A stretch of DNA of 64,000 nt from positions 682,001 to 746,000 of the forward strand of contig NZ_JAHXBF010000001.1 of assembly GCF_020103695.1 (NCBI RefSeq). The letters are read 5' to 3'. The position numbers and the translations under genes were made by a program. Of the stretch, positions 8,409 through 19,015 are shown piece after piece. Every line of letters starts with the position of its first letter. The first letter of the stretch is position 1. The notes below the pieces were generated by a model. That model made no database searches. It was not told the DNA's origin and was given only the letters and a program-made list of their open reading frames with translations. The DNA is from Hyalangium versicolor (lineage in GTDB: Bacteria; Myxococcota; Myxococcia; Myxococcales; Myxococcaceae).

Positions 8409-9428
8409 ATGGATGGCCGTGGTTCATCGCCTGTGACGTTGGAGGAAGTTGCACGTCGTGCCGGAGTCTCCCCGAGTACGGTGTCGCGGATTCTCAATGG
8501 GACCGCCCGGGTGCGGGAGAGCAAGCGTCAGGCCGTGGAGCGGGCCATCGCGGATCTCGACTATCGCCCGAACGTCATGGCCCAGGGCCTGGCGCGCGGC
8601 AGCTCGATGTCCGTGGGGGTGATCACCCAGGACATCGCCAGCCCCTTCTTCAACGAATCCCTCAAGGGCATCGAGGACAGCCTGGCCAAGGCGGGCTACG
8701 CGCCTCTGTTCGTGAGCGGCCACTGGAAGAAGGAGAAGGAAACCGAGTGCATGTCGCTGCTGGCGGCGCGCCGCGTGGACGGGGTGATCGTGCTGACGGG
8801 CATGATCGACGACGCCGCGCTGCTGAGCTACGCGGCGCGGCTGCCGCTGGTGATCACCGGGCGCAACCTGCAGGGGACCAACGTGGTCAGCATCCAGGCC
8901 AACAACGAGCAGGCTGGCTACGATGCCACCCGCCACCTGCTGGATCTGGGGCACACCCGCATCGCCCATATCTCCGGCCCCGAGGTGAACGTCGATGCTC
9001 AGGATCGGCTCGCGGGCTACCGCCGGGCGCTGACGGAAGCCGGGCTGCCGGTGGAAGAGCGGCTGATCACCTATGGCGACTTCCATGAGACCAGCGGCCT
9101 GCTGGCGGTGAACCAGCTGTTGGAGAGCCGCCTCAACTTCACGGCGCTGTTCGTGGCCAATGATCAAATGGCCTACGGCGCTCGGCTCGCGCTGTACCGC
9201 AAGGGCATCCGCGTGCCGGAGGATGTGTCCATCATCGGCTTCGATGATCTGCCGTCCTCGCTCTACACCACGCCGCCGCTCACCACCGTGCGCCAGCCGG
9301 CGTACGATCTCGGGAAGATCGCCGGGGACGCGATGCTGGGATTGATCCAGGGCGAGCCCGTCTCCATTCCTCACATCCCGCTGCAGGTGATTGTTCGCGA
9401 GTCGACCCTGCGTCGGCGCGGGCCCTGA
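8409..9428 (+). CDS. LacI/GalR-family sugar-responsive repressor
   Basis: 339 residues. The N-terminal helix-turn-helix is textbook: VTLEEVARRAGVSPSTVSRILNG, then a hinge helix region (YRPNVMAQGLARGSS). Residues ~60-335 form a periplasmic-binding-protein-like sensor (VGVITQDIASPFFNESLKGIE; LDLGHTRIAHISGP; DVSIIGFDDLP). ATG 8409 is chosen for GGAG 9-12 nt upstream; GTG 8391 is in frame but lacks an SD. It precedes GH1 and GH16 genes and the palindromes at 8367 and 9460, so it probably represses a beta-glucan utilisation regulon and is released by a glucan oligosaccharide (inference). Confidence 0.9.
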   Translation: MDGRGSSPVTLEEVARRAGVSPSTVSRILNGTARVRESKRQAVERAIADLDYRPNVMAQGLARGSSMSVGVITQDIASPFFNESLKGIEDSLAKAGYAPLFVSGHWKKEKETECMSLLAARRVDGVIVLTGMIDDAALLSYAARLPLVITGRNLQGTNVVSIQANNEQAGYDATRHLLDLGHTRIAHISGPEVNVDAQDRLAGYRRALTEAGLPVEERLITYGDFHETSGLLAVNQLLESRLNFTALFVANDQMAYGARLALYRKGIRVPEDVSIIGFDDLPSSLYTTPPLTTVRQPAYDLGKIAGDAMLGLIQGEPVSIPHIPLQVIVRESTLRRRGP

Positions 9429-9459
9429 GGCGCCCGGCCTTCGTCGGGCCCGAGGAAGG

Positions 9460-9471
9460 GAAAGCGCTTTC
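9460..9471. promoter_or_regulatory. LacI-family operator in front of the GH1 gene
   Basis: GAAAGCGCTTTC is a perfect 12-bp palindrome sharing the AGCGCT core with the operator at 8367-8380. It lies 57 nt before the GH1 ATG and 32 nt after the regulator stop, as expected for control by the adjacent repressor. Confidence 0.65.
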
Positions 9472-9527
9472 AATTTGCGACAAACGTGACATCCTTGGAA
9501 AACCCCTGGAGGGGACAAGGAGTTACG

Positions 9528-10871
9528 ATGCCGACGAATCTGCTTCCCGGTGAGTTTCAGTGGGGTGTTGCTGCAAGCGCCTATCAGATTGAGGGCGCGG
9601 CCTTCGAGGATGGGCGCGGCCCGTCCATCTGGGACACCTTCAGTCGCGTGCCCGGGAACACCGCAGACGGGGACACGGGCGATGTGGCGTGTGATCACTA
9701 CCATCGCCTGGAGGAGGACCTCGATCTGCTGGTGACGTTGGGAGTCAACGCCTACCGGTTCTCGGTGGCCTGGCCGCGGATCCAGCCCACGGGACGAGGG
9801 GCGACGAATCCCAAGGGACTCGACTTCTACGATCGGATGGTGGATGGCCTTCGGGCGCGAGGCATCAAGCCGCACCTGACGCTGTACCACTGGGATCTGC
9901 CGCAGGCGCTGCAGGACGAGGGCGGGTGGGGGAACCCGGACACGGCCCGGCGCTTCGCCGACTTCTCGGAGGTGGTGGCTCGCCGGCTGGGGGATCGCGT
10001 CGAGAGCCTCTGCACGTTCAATGAGCCCTGGGTGGTGGCGACGCTAGGCCATGAGAAGGGCATCTTCGCGCCGGGCCTGAAGGATCGGCAGCTGGCGATG
10101 CAGGTGTCTCACCACCTGCTGGTGGCGCACGGCTTGGCGGTGCAGGCGCTGCGCACGCTCGTGCCGCGAGTGCCGCTGGGGATCGTCCTGAACCTGTCGC
10201 CCAGCTATCCGGCTCGGAACGTGGCGGCGGACCGGGCGAAGGCGCACCTGGAGGACGGGCTGTCGCTGCGCTGGTACATGGACCCGTTGTTCCGTGGGAG
10301 CTATCCGGCGGACGTGCTCGAACACCTCGGGTCGGATCGTCCCAAGGTGACGCCCGAGGAACTGGCGCTGATCCAGCAGCCGCTCGATTTCCTGGGCATC
10401 AACTACTACATGCGGAACTTCTGCCACGCGGAGGATCCCCACGCGCGGCCTCCGGGGGAGCAGGGGTTCACGGACATGGGGTGGGAGATCTATCCGCAGG
10501 GGTTGACGGACCTGCTGGTGCGGCTGGGGCGCGACTACCGGCTGCCGCCGATCTACATCACCGAGAACGGCGCGGCGTTCGCCGACCGGCTGGAGGGCGA
10601 CGAGGTTCACGACTCGCAGCGGGTGGCGTACCTGGAGCAGCACCTCGGGGCGATGAACGCTGCGCGCAGGCAGGGCGTGGATGTCCGCGGCTACTTCGCC
10701 TGGAGCTTCATGGACAACTTCGAGTGGGCGTCGGGTTACCAGAAGCGGTTCGGGCTGGTGTACGTGGACTACGGCTCGCAGCGGCGCGTGCTGAAGGACA
10801 GCGCGCACTGGTATCGGGCCTTCATCGCGGCGCAGCAGCAGACCGACCAGCCCTCGAGGGCAGGAATCTGA
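9528..10871 (+). CDS. GH1 beta-glucosidase
   Basis: 447 residues, normal for cytoplasmic GH1 enzymes, with no signal peptide. ATG 9528 has AAGGAG 6-11 nt upstream. The N-terminal GH1 signature (FQWGVAASAYQIEGA) is present. The acid/base is Glu166 in TFNEP and the nucleophile Glu346 in ITENG; ASGYQKRFGLVYVDY closes the active site. It hydrolyses terminal non-reducing beta-glucosyl residues; next to a laminarinase, laminari-oligosaccharides are the likely natural substrate (inference). Probably repressed by the preceding LacI protein. Confidence 0.93.
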   Translation: MPTNLLPGEFQWGVAASAYQIEGAAFEDGRGPSIWDTFSRVPGNTADGDTGDVACDHYHRLEEDLDLLVTLGVNAYRFSVAWPRIQPTGRGATNPKGLDFYDRMVDGLRARGIKPHLTLYHWDLPQALQDEGGWGNPDTARRFADFSEVVARRLGDRVESLCTFNEPWVVATLGHEKGIFAPGLKDRQLAMQVSHHLLVAHGLAVQALRTLVPRVPLGIVLNLSPSYPARNVAADRAKAHLEDGLSLRWYMDPLFRGSYPADVLEHLGSDRPKVTPEELALIQQPLDFLGINYYMRNFCHAEDPHARPPGEQGFTDMGWEIYPQGLTDLLVRLGRDYRLPPIYITENGAAFADRLEGDEVHDSQRVAYLEQHLGAMNAARRQGVDVRGYFAWSFMDNFEWASGYQKRFGLVYVDYGSQRRVLKDSAHWYRAFIAAQQQTDQPSRAGI

Positions 10872-10904
10872 CGACAAGTCGACAATCGCAACGTGCCCCG
10901 TGAA

Positions 10905-10943
10905 CGGGCTTTCACGGCATCTTTCTGTTCCCAGGAAAGCCCG
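10905..10943. promoter_or_regulatory. Inverted repeat between GH1 and GH16 genes
   Basis: CGGGCTTTC (10905-10913) and GAAAGCCCG (10935-10943) are perfect inverted copies separated by 21 nt. They could form the stem of a terminator for the GH1 gene (no U-tract) or, because each arm contains the GAAAGC half-site of the 9460 operator, a split operator controlling the GH16 gene. Which applies cannot be told from sequence. Confidence 0.45.
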
Positions 10944-11009
10944 CTTTACAGTCCGTCCCCGTAATTACCGAGTCGGCTCGATTGAGCCGCTCATACGAGG
11001 GAGGGTCCG

Positions 11010-12209
<1,200 letters not shown>

Positions 12210-12218
12210 GCGGCCAAC

Positions 12219-12253
12219 AAAAAGCCCCGCCCCCGAGCAACCGGGGACGGGGC
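12219..12253 (-). terminator. Rho-independent terminator of the tRNA gene
   Basis: On the minus strand a GC-rich 12-bp stem (arms 12242-12253 and 12224-12235, one mismatch) with a 6-nt loop is followed by five U residues (12219-12223). It lies directly downstream of the minus-strand tRNA and also 10 nt after the GH16 stop on the other strand. Confidence 0.8.
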
Positions 12254-12256
12254 CTG

Positions 12257-12330
12257 TGGCCAGGGTCGGACTTGAACCGACTACCTGCGGATTATGAGAC
12301 CGCCGCTCTAACCAGATGAGCTACCTGGCC
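12257..12330 (-). tRNA. tRNA with CAT anticodon (elongator Met, or Ile2 with modified C34)
   Basis: 74-nt cloverleaf on the minus strand. Acceptor GGCCAGG pairs with CCTGGCC; D-stem GCTC/GAGC; anticodon loop CTCATAA; T-arm GTCGG-TTCAAGT-CCGAC; discriminator A. The 3' CCA is not encoded. The anticodon stem has one U-U pair next to the loop. A G1-C72 pair excludes initiator Met. Elongator Met versus lysidine-modified Ile cannot be decided here. Confidence 0.9.
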
Positions 12331-12585
12331 GTCGATGGGTGCCCCCTATAGCGGGCCCTGAGCCCCGCTGCAAGGGGGACGACACGGCTCAACGTTGTTC
12401 GGGGCCGTTGCCATCCCGCCGTTCACTCGGGAACAGCCGGTCTTGCTGCCCGTGGCCGAGCGACAATCCCGTAGTCGGGGTCCTCCTCGAGCCAGGGGGC
12501 ATCCTGTGGCAATCCGTTTGCCCGTGTGAGTAGGCTTGCCGTACTTCCTTGCTTGGGCACGTCCTCCCTTCGCGAGAAGGCGTTC

Positions 12586-13336
12586 ATGAAATCTCTGCTT
12601 CTGCTCCTCCTCCTGGGAGCAGCATGCGCGAGTCCGACCCCGGCCAACATGACGGCGCAAGATGCGCCCGTCCCTCGCGGACCGTGGTCGGAAGTGCCCG
12701 CTGTCGAGATGCCCACGGGGGACACCTCCATCCCCATCTCCTTGCTTCGAGATGTCGCGGGCGCTGCTCAAGCTCCCGGGCGCCAAGGTGTGTGACTGGG
12801 CAACGCAGCGGCCCATCGTGGGCCTGTCCACGGAGTACTGCTCGACGGTCTATGTGGCTGGAGATGGCGACTCCCTGTCCTGGCGGGTGTCCGAGCCCGT
12901 CGCGGGAAGCCACAAGACATGCAGGCCGTTCTTCGCGGTGAAGGATGACGACTACCCTCCCTCTCAGGTGTGGATCGTGGGGTACGTCCACAACCATCTG
13001 TGCGCCGCGCCGCCCTCATCGGATGATCTCGGTACATGGCCAACGGACGCGTTCAAACCCCTCGTGGCCATGGCGGAAGTTCGCTTGTGGCCGGGCAACC
13101 CGGCTCCAGCCCGCTACAAGAACACGGCCATTGAGATGGCCACAGCGCTGGTGGCCGAGCGCCAGGACGGCACGCGCATCTTCCTCCGCTGGTTTCCCAC
13201 GGGCGAGGTCCAACAGTGGAGCAATGCCAAGTCGCGCTGGGTCACTCTCGGTACCTGTGCTCCAAACCGTCCCACTCTGCACGGCACGACCGCGCCTCGA
13301 TGTCGTGATGGATCTCTGCAACTGTTGAGCGAGTAG
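12586..13336 (+). pseudogene. Frameshifted lipoprotein with JAB/JAMM-like motif (module copy 1)
   Basis: ATG 12586 (GAAGG SD) opens a lipoprotein signal (MKSLLLLLLLGAAC, lipid Cys14). This frame stops at 12795, but the protein continues in the +1-shifted frame from about 12760 to 13336. One extra G in the GGG at 12759-12761 explains the break: removing it gives RDVAALLKLPGAKVCDW, and the second copy at 27045 also reads ALLKLPGAKVCDW. The downstream part has VGYVHNHLCAAPPSSDDLG, resembling the JAMM metal motif G-x-x-HxH-x(6-7)-S-x2-D with one residue fewer than usual. True frameshift, programmed slip or sequencing error are all possible. Full length would be about 250 residues. Confidence 0.6.
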
Positions 13337-13443
13337 ACACCTGGCCTGGGGCGACGATCGGGCAGAAGAAACTCAAGCCATGAGGGACGGATTATGAAAC
13401 GCAGCCCCCAGAACTCTGGTGCCGGGTTCAATGGAGGAAAGAG

Positions 13444-14064
13444 ATGATCAAGGTGTGTGCACTGGCTGCACTCGCAGCGATGCTGCCCGGTTGTGTCAGG
13501 CCCGCTGTCTCCTGGAAGGGAGAGGTGAAGTGGCCGGAGACCGAGCAAGACGAGCAATCGATCAAGACTATCGTCCCTGTCACCGAGGCGGAGGCCACGA
13601 TTGCCGCAGCGGCCGCCATCCGTGAAATGGTGAGAACCAACACGGATCCTGGACTCTTCTGGGGATGCTCCAGTCCCGCGCAGGGGATGGATGTCGCCGT
13701 CTTCACGGGTCCGACGCCGGGCCTGTATTACGTCGTGCTGGGCCAACGTTTTGATCGGTGCGGTGGCCCCAGCGGGCGCGTGCTCGACTGGTACTATGTG
13801 TACGCAGTCACTCCCCAAGGCGAGGTAGTAGCCGAGGCCCCAGTCCCGCCAGCACGGCCGCCTTCAGCCCCCTCCCCGAGCCCTCCTTCGCCCGAGCCAA
13901 CACCCTCACCAGCCGGTCCCTCACTGGATACGGGCACCGGTACGCCCGCATCGGCGCCACCACCAGCCTCTTTTCCTCCGCCCGCGCCTGCCCCTACGCC
14001 TGCGGCTGTTCCTTCTCCAGCTTCACCGCCAACTCCCCCACAGCCCCCTGCTGCGCCAGGGTGA
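13444..14064 (+). CDS. Pro-rich lipoprotein, module copy 1
   Basis: 206 residues, SD GGAAAGAG before ATG 13444. Signal with lipobox LPGC (Cys17). The conserved part (20-135) has AIREMVRTNTDPGLFWGCSS and GLYYVVLGQRFDRCGG, with two cysteines that may pair, and ends VYAVTPQGEVVAEAP. The last ~70 residues are a Pro/Ala/Ser-rich linker that looks periplasm- or wall-spanning. A paralogue of exactly the same length lies at 27326-27946. It always follows the JAB-like lipoprotein gene, so the two probably act together. Function unknown. Confidence 0.65.
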   Translation: MIKVCALAALAAMLPGCVRPAVSWKGEVKWPETEQDEQSIKTIVPVTEAEATIAAAAAIREMVRTNTDPGLFWGCSSPAQGMDVAVFTGPTPGLYYVVLGQRFDRCGGPSGRVLDWYYVYAVTPQGEVVAEAPVPPARPPSAPSPSPPSPEPTPSPAGPSLDTGTGTPASAPPPASFPPPAPAPTPAAVPSPASPPTPPQPPAAPG

Positions 14065-14197
14065 GTGCCCACACCCACAGGCACGCCGAGAATGCTGCAG
14101 CCTGCGAGCCCCCCGCTCCGGGAGGGACAGGCTCCAGTGAGAAGAGACTCAACAGATTTACGATGCTCGGCCAATGCGAACAGGGCCACTCCTTGAC

Positions 14198-16498
14198 TCA
14201 AGGCGTGTAGAGATCCGCATAGGAGAGGGACGTCGTCCCATAGACGCCCCCCGTGACGAGCACCTGGCCGGAGGGGAGCAGGGTGGAGGTGTGAGCGTAG
14301 TGCGCCGCGGACATGGAGCCAGCGGCGGACCAGGAATTGGTGGCGGGGTCGTACAGCTCCGTGGAAGAGAGATTGCCGTTTGAGTTGTCTCCTCCCGAGA
14401 CGAGGACCTTGCCGGAGGAGAGCAAAGTGGCATTGGGCACAGATCGGGGCGAGGTCATCGAGACGGTCGAGGACCAGGAGTTGGTGGCGGGGTCGTACAC
14501 CTGTGTGTAGGGGCGGGCGATGATGTAATAGCCCCCAGCGACGAGCACCTTGCCGGAACTGAGCAGGGTGGCGGTGTGGAAGCCGAGGGGCGTACTCAGG
14601 GAGCCTGCGAGGGACCAGGAGTTGGTGGCCGGGTCGTACACCTCCGCGGAGGAGAGTTGAGCGCTGCTATTCCAGCCCCCCGCGACGAGCACCTTGCCGG
14701 AGCTGAGCAGGGTGGCGGTGAATTCATATCGGGCCGCGCTCAGGGAGCCTGCGGGGGACCAGGAGTTGGTGGCCGGGTCGTACACCTCCGCTTGAGCGAA
14801 AGTGGTGCTGCCATTCCAGCCCCCTGTGATGAGCACCTTGCCGGAGCTGAGCAGGGTCGCGGTGTGTTCGTAGCGCGCCGAGGCCATGGAGCCCGCGGAG
14901 GACCAGGAGTTGGTCACCGGATCGTACAGCTCCGCGGAGGAGACGGCACTGCTGCCATTGGTGCCCCCCGTGATGAGCACCTTGCCGGAGGGAAGCCGGG
15001 TTGCGGTGTGGAAGTAACGGGCTGAGGCCATGGAGCCTGCGGAGGACCAGGTGTTGGTCGCCGGGTCGTACACCTCCGAGGAGGAGAGAGAGGTGCTGCC
15101 GTTGTAGCCCCCCGTGACGAGCACCTTTCCAGAGGAGAGCAGGGTGGCGGTGTGGCGGGCGCGTGGCGAGGACATGGCGCTGGCTGCCGACCAACCACTG
15201 ACCGCACATGCCGTCAGCCCGGAGACCGTGAAGGTACTGGAAGCTGAGAGTCCGTAAGCGTTGGTCACGGTAGCGGTGACGGTGGGAGTGACGCCCGACT
15301 GCGTGCAGGCTGGGGCCGTCCACACGATGCGGCTGGTGGTGGCGGTGTTCTGCGCTGCGGCCAGAGATCCGATGTTGGTATTCCAGGCAAACGTCAGCGA
15401 GCTGGACTGAGGGTCCAGGGCGATGACGTCAAACGTCACCGTCTGGCCCGGGGCGGTGGAGGTGGCCGACTGGTAGAAGTTGGTGACAAGGGGAGCGAAG
15501 CGGTTGGTGGAGGAGGTGGCGATGCAGAGGCTCAGAGAGCCCGTGTTCTGTCCGCCGCGCCCGTCCTGGACGGTGACCGTGAGCTGGCAGTTGTTGCACA
15601 CGCCGGATGGAACGGAGGAGGGGACGAAGGAGGCGGCACTGGAAGTGGCGTTGGTCCAGGTGCCCGGGCAGGTGGCGGCCCACTGGTAGGCGAGGGTGTC
15701 GCCATCCGCATCGGAGGCGTTGGCGGAGACGGAGGTGGACTGGCCCGCATCCAGGCGGTTGAGAGAAGCGGAGACCCGGGAGACGACGGGGAAGAGGTTG
15801 AAGGAGATGTTGACGGCGGCGTTGCCGGTGGAGACGCCGGAGACGACGTTGACGACGAGTGAGACAGAGACGGCCGCGCCCTGGGAATCCGTCACGGTGA
15901 AGGTGAGGGTTTGAACGCCGACGGACGAAGGCGCCGTCCAGGAGGTTGTTGCGGCTGTGGGAGCGGAGAAGGTGCCGCCCGACGCCTTCCACGCCAGGGT
16001 GAGGGTGTCGCCCGCGTTGGGATCGTGAACCGTGGCCGTCAGAGAGAGGGAAGCCCCCGTCTGGACGGAGGTGGAGGAGGCCACGAGCGAGTCAATGACT
16101 GGAGCCTCATTGGCATAGGGAGGCGGGGGAGCCAACTCCTGGAGGGTGATGGCGACAGCGGTGGTCTGGTTGGCGGAGATGGTGACGCCGGAAGTCTGCC
16201 CCTGAAAACGCTTGGTATTGGAGGAGTCGAAGGCCTCGGCGAGGAACGCTCGGCTGGAGCCAGCGGGGATGTTGCCGATGAGGCCGCCCCAGGTCCCGTT
16301 GGACTTGGCCAATTCAACGACGAGGGAAGGCATATCCGAGGCGGAGACGGTCACCTTGACGCGGGTGATGTCACTGGCGGAGAGCGCCCGCTGGGCGGTG
16401 GCAACGAGTTGGACGGAGCCTGTGGGCGGAGAGGAGCAGGCGGCAAGGGAGAGCAGCAGCAGTACGGCCAGGAACGAGTGACGGGGATGGATTGGCAA
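14198..16498 (-). CDS. Kelch-repeat/Ig-like lipoprotein A
   Basis: 766 residues, apparent TTG start at 16496-16498 with AAGGG upstream. Lipobox LAAC (Cys21). Residues 25-120 form a conserved beta domain (VKVTVSASDM ... KRFQGQTSGVTI), 125-430 three PKD/Ig-like modules, and ~435-766 six or seven kelch-type repeats of about 48 residues, each with HTATLLSSGKVLVTGG and EVYDPATNSWS. Kelch repeats build a beta propeller used for binding carbohydrate or protein ligands. First-to-last near identity of the N-terminal half with the next two genes shows recent tandem duplication. Confidence 0.8.
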   Translation of the reverse strand: MPIHPRHSFLAVLLLLSLAACSSPPTGSVQLVATAQRALSASDITRVKVTVSASDMPSLVVELAKSNGTWGGLIGNIPAGSSRAFLAEAFDSSNTKRFQGQTSGVTISANQTTAVAITLQELAPPPPYANEAPVIDSLVASSTSVQTGASLSLTATVHDPNAGDTLTLAWKASGGTFSAPTAATTSWTAPSSVGVQTLTFTVTDSQGAAVSVSLVVNVVSGVSTGNAAVNISFNLFPVVSRVSASLNRLDAGQSTSVSANASDADGDTLAYQWAATCPGTWTNATSSAASFVPSSVPSGVCNNCQLTVTVQDGRGGQNTGSLSLCIATSSTNRFAPLVTNFYQSATSTAPGQTVTFDVIALDPQSSSLTFAWNTNIGSLAAAQNTATTSRIVWTAPACTQSGVTPTVTATVTNAYGLSASSTFTVSGLTACAVSGWSAASAMSSPRARHTATLLSSGKVLVTGGYNGSTSLSSSEVYDPATNTWSSAGSMASARYFHTATRLPSGKVLITGGTNGSSAVSSAELYDPVTNSWSSAGSMASARYEHTATLLSSGKVLITGGWNGSTTFAQAEVYDPATNSWSPAGSLSAARYEFTATLLSSGKVLVAGGWNSSAQLSSAEVYDPATNSWSLAGSLSTPLGFHTATLLSSGKVLVAGGYYIIARPYTQVYDPATNSWSSTVSMTSPRSVPNATLLSSGKVLVSGGDNSNGNLSSTELYDPATNSWSAAGSMSAAHYAHTSTLLPSGQVLVTGGVYGTTSLSYADLYTP

Positions 16499-16591
16499 GG
16501 CGTGCCCTTCAGGGTGGAAACGAGTGAAGCGGCGAGCCTCGTATGGCAGGCCCGCCGTGTGTCTGGTCTGGAAGCCAATGACTCGCAGGGC

Positions 16592-18877
16592 TCAGGGCGT
16601 GTACAGTTCCGCTGTCGAGAGGTCGTTGCTGCCATTGGTGCCGCCATTGACGAGCACTTGGCCGTTGGGCAGCAGCGTCGCCGTGTGCTGGTAGGCACGC
16701 GAGGCCACGGAACCGGCCGCGCTCCAGGTGCCCAGGTCCGGGTCGTACACCTCCGCCAGCCTGGCGCTTCCGCCATGGACGAGCACATGGCCGTTGTTCA
16801 GCAGCGTCGCTGGGTGCTGGTAGTGAGATTCAGCCATGGAGCCTGTCGCGCTCCAACGGCCCGAGGCCGGGTCGTACAGCTCCGCCGTCGTCAGGGCACT
16901 GCTCTGGTTGGTTCCCCCCGAGACGAGCACTTGGCCGTTGGGCAGCAGCGTCGCCGCATGGAAATGCCGAGGCGAGGCCATGGAGGCGGCAGCACTCCAG
17001 GAGCCCAAGGCAGGATTGTACAGCTCCGCCGTCGCCAGGGTTGCGCTACTGCTTGTGCCCCCCGAGATGAGGACCTTGCCAGAGGGCAGCAGCGTTGCCG
17101 TGTGGTTCCCGCGAGCTTCAGCCATGGAGCCTGTCGTGCTCCATGAGCCCGAGGCGGGATCGTACACCTCCGCCGTCGCTGTGAAGCCGCCACTGACTCC
17201 CCCCGCGACGAGGACCCTGCCGTCGGACAGCAGCGTCGCCGTGTGCTGGCTGCGGGGCGAGGCCATGGAGCCTGTCGCGCTCCAGGAGCCCGAGGCTGGA
17301 TCGTACACCTCCGCCGTCGCGATGCGGCCGCTCACACTGAATCCCCCCGCGACGAGGACCTTGCCAGAGGGCAGCAGCGTCGCCGTGTGGTAGTAGCGAG
17401 GCTCGGCCATGGAGCCTGTTGCGCTCCAGGAGCCCGAGGCTGGATCGTAGACCTCCGCCGTCGCCAGGGTGCCGCTACCGACTCCCCCCGCGACAAGGAC
17501 CTTGCCGTTGGGCAGCAGCGTCGCCGTGTGGATGCGGCGAGGCGCGGCCATGGAGCCCGTCGAGGCCCAACCTGAGTTGGCACAGACAGGCAGCCCCGTC
17601 ACCTCGAAGCTCTTCGTGGCCGTGACGTTGAAGGCGTTGATGACGGTCGCGGTAATGCCAGGGGTCATGCCCGCCGAGACACAGGCGGGGGCCGTCCAGG
17701 TGATGCGGCTGGTGGAAGCACTGTTGGCTGGCGTGCCCAACGAGCCTGTGGTGGCATTCCAGGTAAACGTCAGGGAACTGGACTGGGGGTCCATGGCGGT
17801 GACGTCAAAGGAGACCGTCTGGCCTGGGGCGGTGGAGGTGGCGGACTGGTAGAAGTTGGTGAAGAGGGGTGCGAAGCGAGTGGAGGAGGAGGAGGCGACG
17901 CACAGGTTGAGAGAACCCGTGGTGTGCCCGCCGCGTCCGTCCTGAACCGTGACGGTGAGCTGGCAGTTGTTACAGGCGCTGGTCGGGACTGAGGAGGGGA
18001 CGAAGGATGCGGAACTCGAGGTGGCGTTGGTCCAGGAGCCCGGGCAGGTGGCGGTCCACTGATAGGAGAGAGCATCACCGTCTGCATCGGAGGCGGTGGC
18101 GGAGACGGAGGTGGACTGGCCGGCATCCAGGCGGCTGAGGGAGGCTGAAACCTTGGAGACGAGGGGGAAGAGGTTGAAGGAGATGTTGATGGCGGCGTTG
18201 CCGGTGGAGACGCCGGAGACGACGTTGACGACGAGAGAGACAGAGACAGCCGCGCCCTGAGAGTCCGTCACGGTGAGTGTGAGGGTTTGCACTCCCACAG
18301 AGGAAGGAGCCATCCACGAAGTGGTGGCCGCGGACGGAGCCGAGAAGGAGCCGTTGGAGGCCGTCCAGGCTAGGGAGAGGGTGTCGCCGGCGTTGGGATC
18401 ATGAACCGTAGCAGTCAGGGAGAGGGAAGCACCCGTCTGGACGGAGGTGGAGGAGGCCACGATGGAGTCAATGACGGGGGCCTCATTGGTATAGGGGGGA
18501 GGAGGAGCAATCTCTTGCAGGGTGATGGCCACCGCGGTGGTCTGGTTGGCGGTGATGGTGATGCCGGATGCCTGACCCTGGAAGCGTTTGGTGTTGGAGG
18601 AGTCGAAGGCCTCGGCGAGAAAGGCCCTGTTGGAGCCGGCGGGGATGTTGCCGATGAGGCCACCCCAGGTGCCATTGGACTTGGCCAGCTCGACGACCAG
18701 GGGGGATATATCCGCCGCAGAGACAGTGACCTTGACGCGGGTGACGTCACTGGCGGAGAGGGCCTGCTGGGTGGAGGCGGCGAACTGGACGGAGCCGGTG
18801 GGCTGAGAAGAGGAGCAGGCCGCAAGGCAGAGCAGCAGCACAGTGGGGAGACGGCAGAGACTTGATATTCTGGACAT
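16592..18877 (-). CDS. Kelch-repeat/Ig-like lipoprotein B
   Basis: 761 residues from ATG 18877 (AAGGA SD 7-11 nt upstream; a longer open frame to 18940 is not signal-peptide-like). Lipobox LAAC with Cys21, same position as in copies A and C. The N-terminal ~430 residues are nearly the same as in A and C. The kelch part differs: its repeats read VYDPASGSWSATGSMA, not DPATNSWS, so the propeller comes from a different lineage or has diverged faster. Outer-membrane binding protein by inference. Confidence 0.8.
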   Translation of the reverse strand: MSRISSLCRLPTVLLLCLAACSSSQPTGSVQFAASTQQALSASDVTRVKVTVSAADISPLVVELAKSNGTWGGLIGNIPAGSNRAFLAEAFDSSNTKRFQGQASGITITANQTTAVAITLQEIAPPPPYTNEAPVIDSIVASSTSVQTGASLSLTATVHDPNAGDTLSLAWTASNGSFSAPSAATTSWMAPSSVGVQTLTLTVTDSQGAAVSVSLVVNVVSGVSTGNAAINISFNLFPLVSKVSASLSRLDAGQSTSVSATASDADGDALSYQWTATCPGSWTNATSSSASFVPSSVPTSACNNCQLTVTVQDGRGGHTTGSLNLCVASSSSTRFAPLFTNFYQSATSTAPGQTVSFDVTAMDPQSSSLTFTWNATTGSLGTPANSASTSRITWTAPACVSAGMTPGITATVINAFNVTATKSFEVTGLPVCANSGWASTGSMAAPRRIHTATLLPNGKVLVAGGVGSGTLATAEVYDPASGSWSATGSMAEPRYYHTATLLPSGKVLVAGGFSVSGRIATAEVYDPASGSWSATGSMASPRSQHTATLLSDGRVLVAGGVSGGFTATAEVYDPASGSWSTTGSMAEARGNHTATLLPSGKVLISGGTSSSATLATAELYNPALGSWSAAASMASPRHFHAATLLPNGQVLVSGGTNQSSALTTAELYDPASGRWSATGSMAESHYQHPATLLNNGHVLVHGGSARLAEVYDPDLGTWSAAGSVASRAYQHTATLLPNGQVLVNGGTNGSNDLSTAELYTP

Positions 18878-19015
18878 GGCTCGTCCTTGCGAGTGAGAGG
18901 GAGTGAGAGGGAGAGGCATCAAAGACAAACAGCTCCCCATCCCCCCCGCCGCGGAGGGCTGCGGCAGGAGAGGGCGGGGAACCTCGAAGGGATCATCTGC
19001 CCGGAGGTAGCGCTC

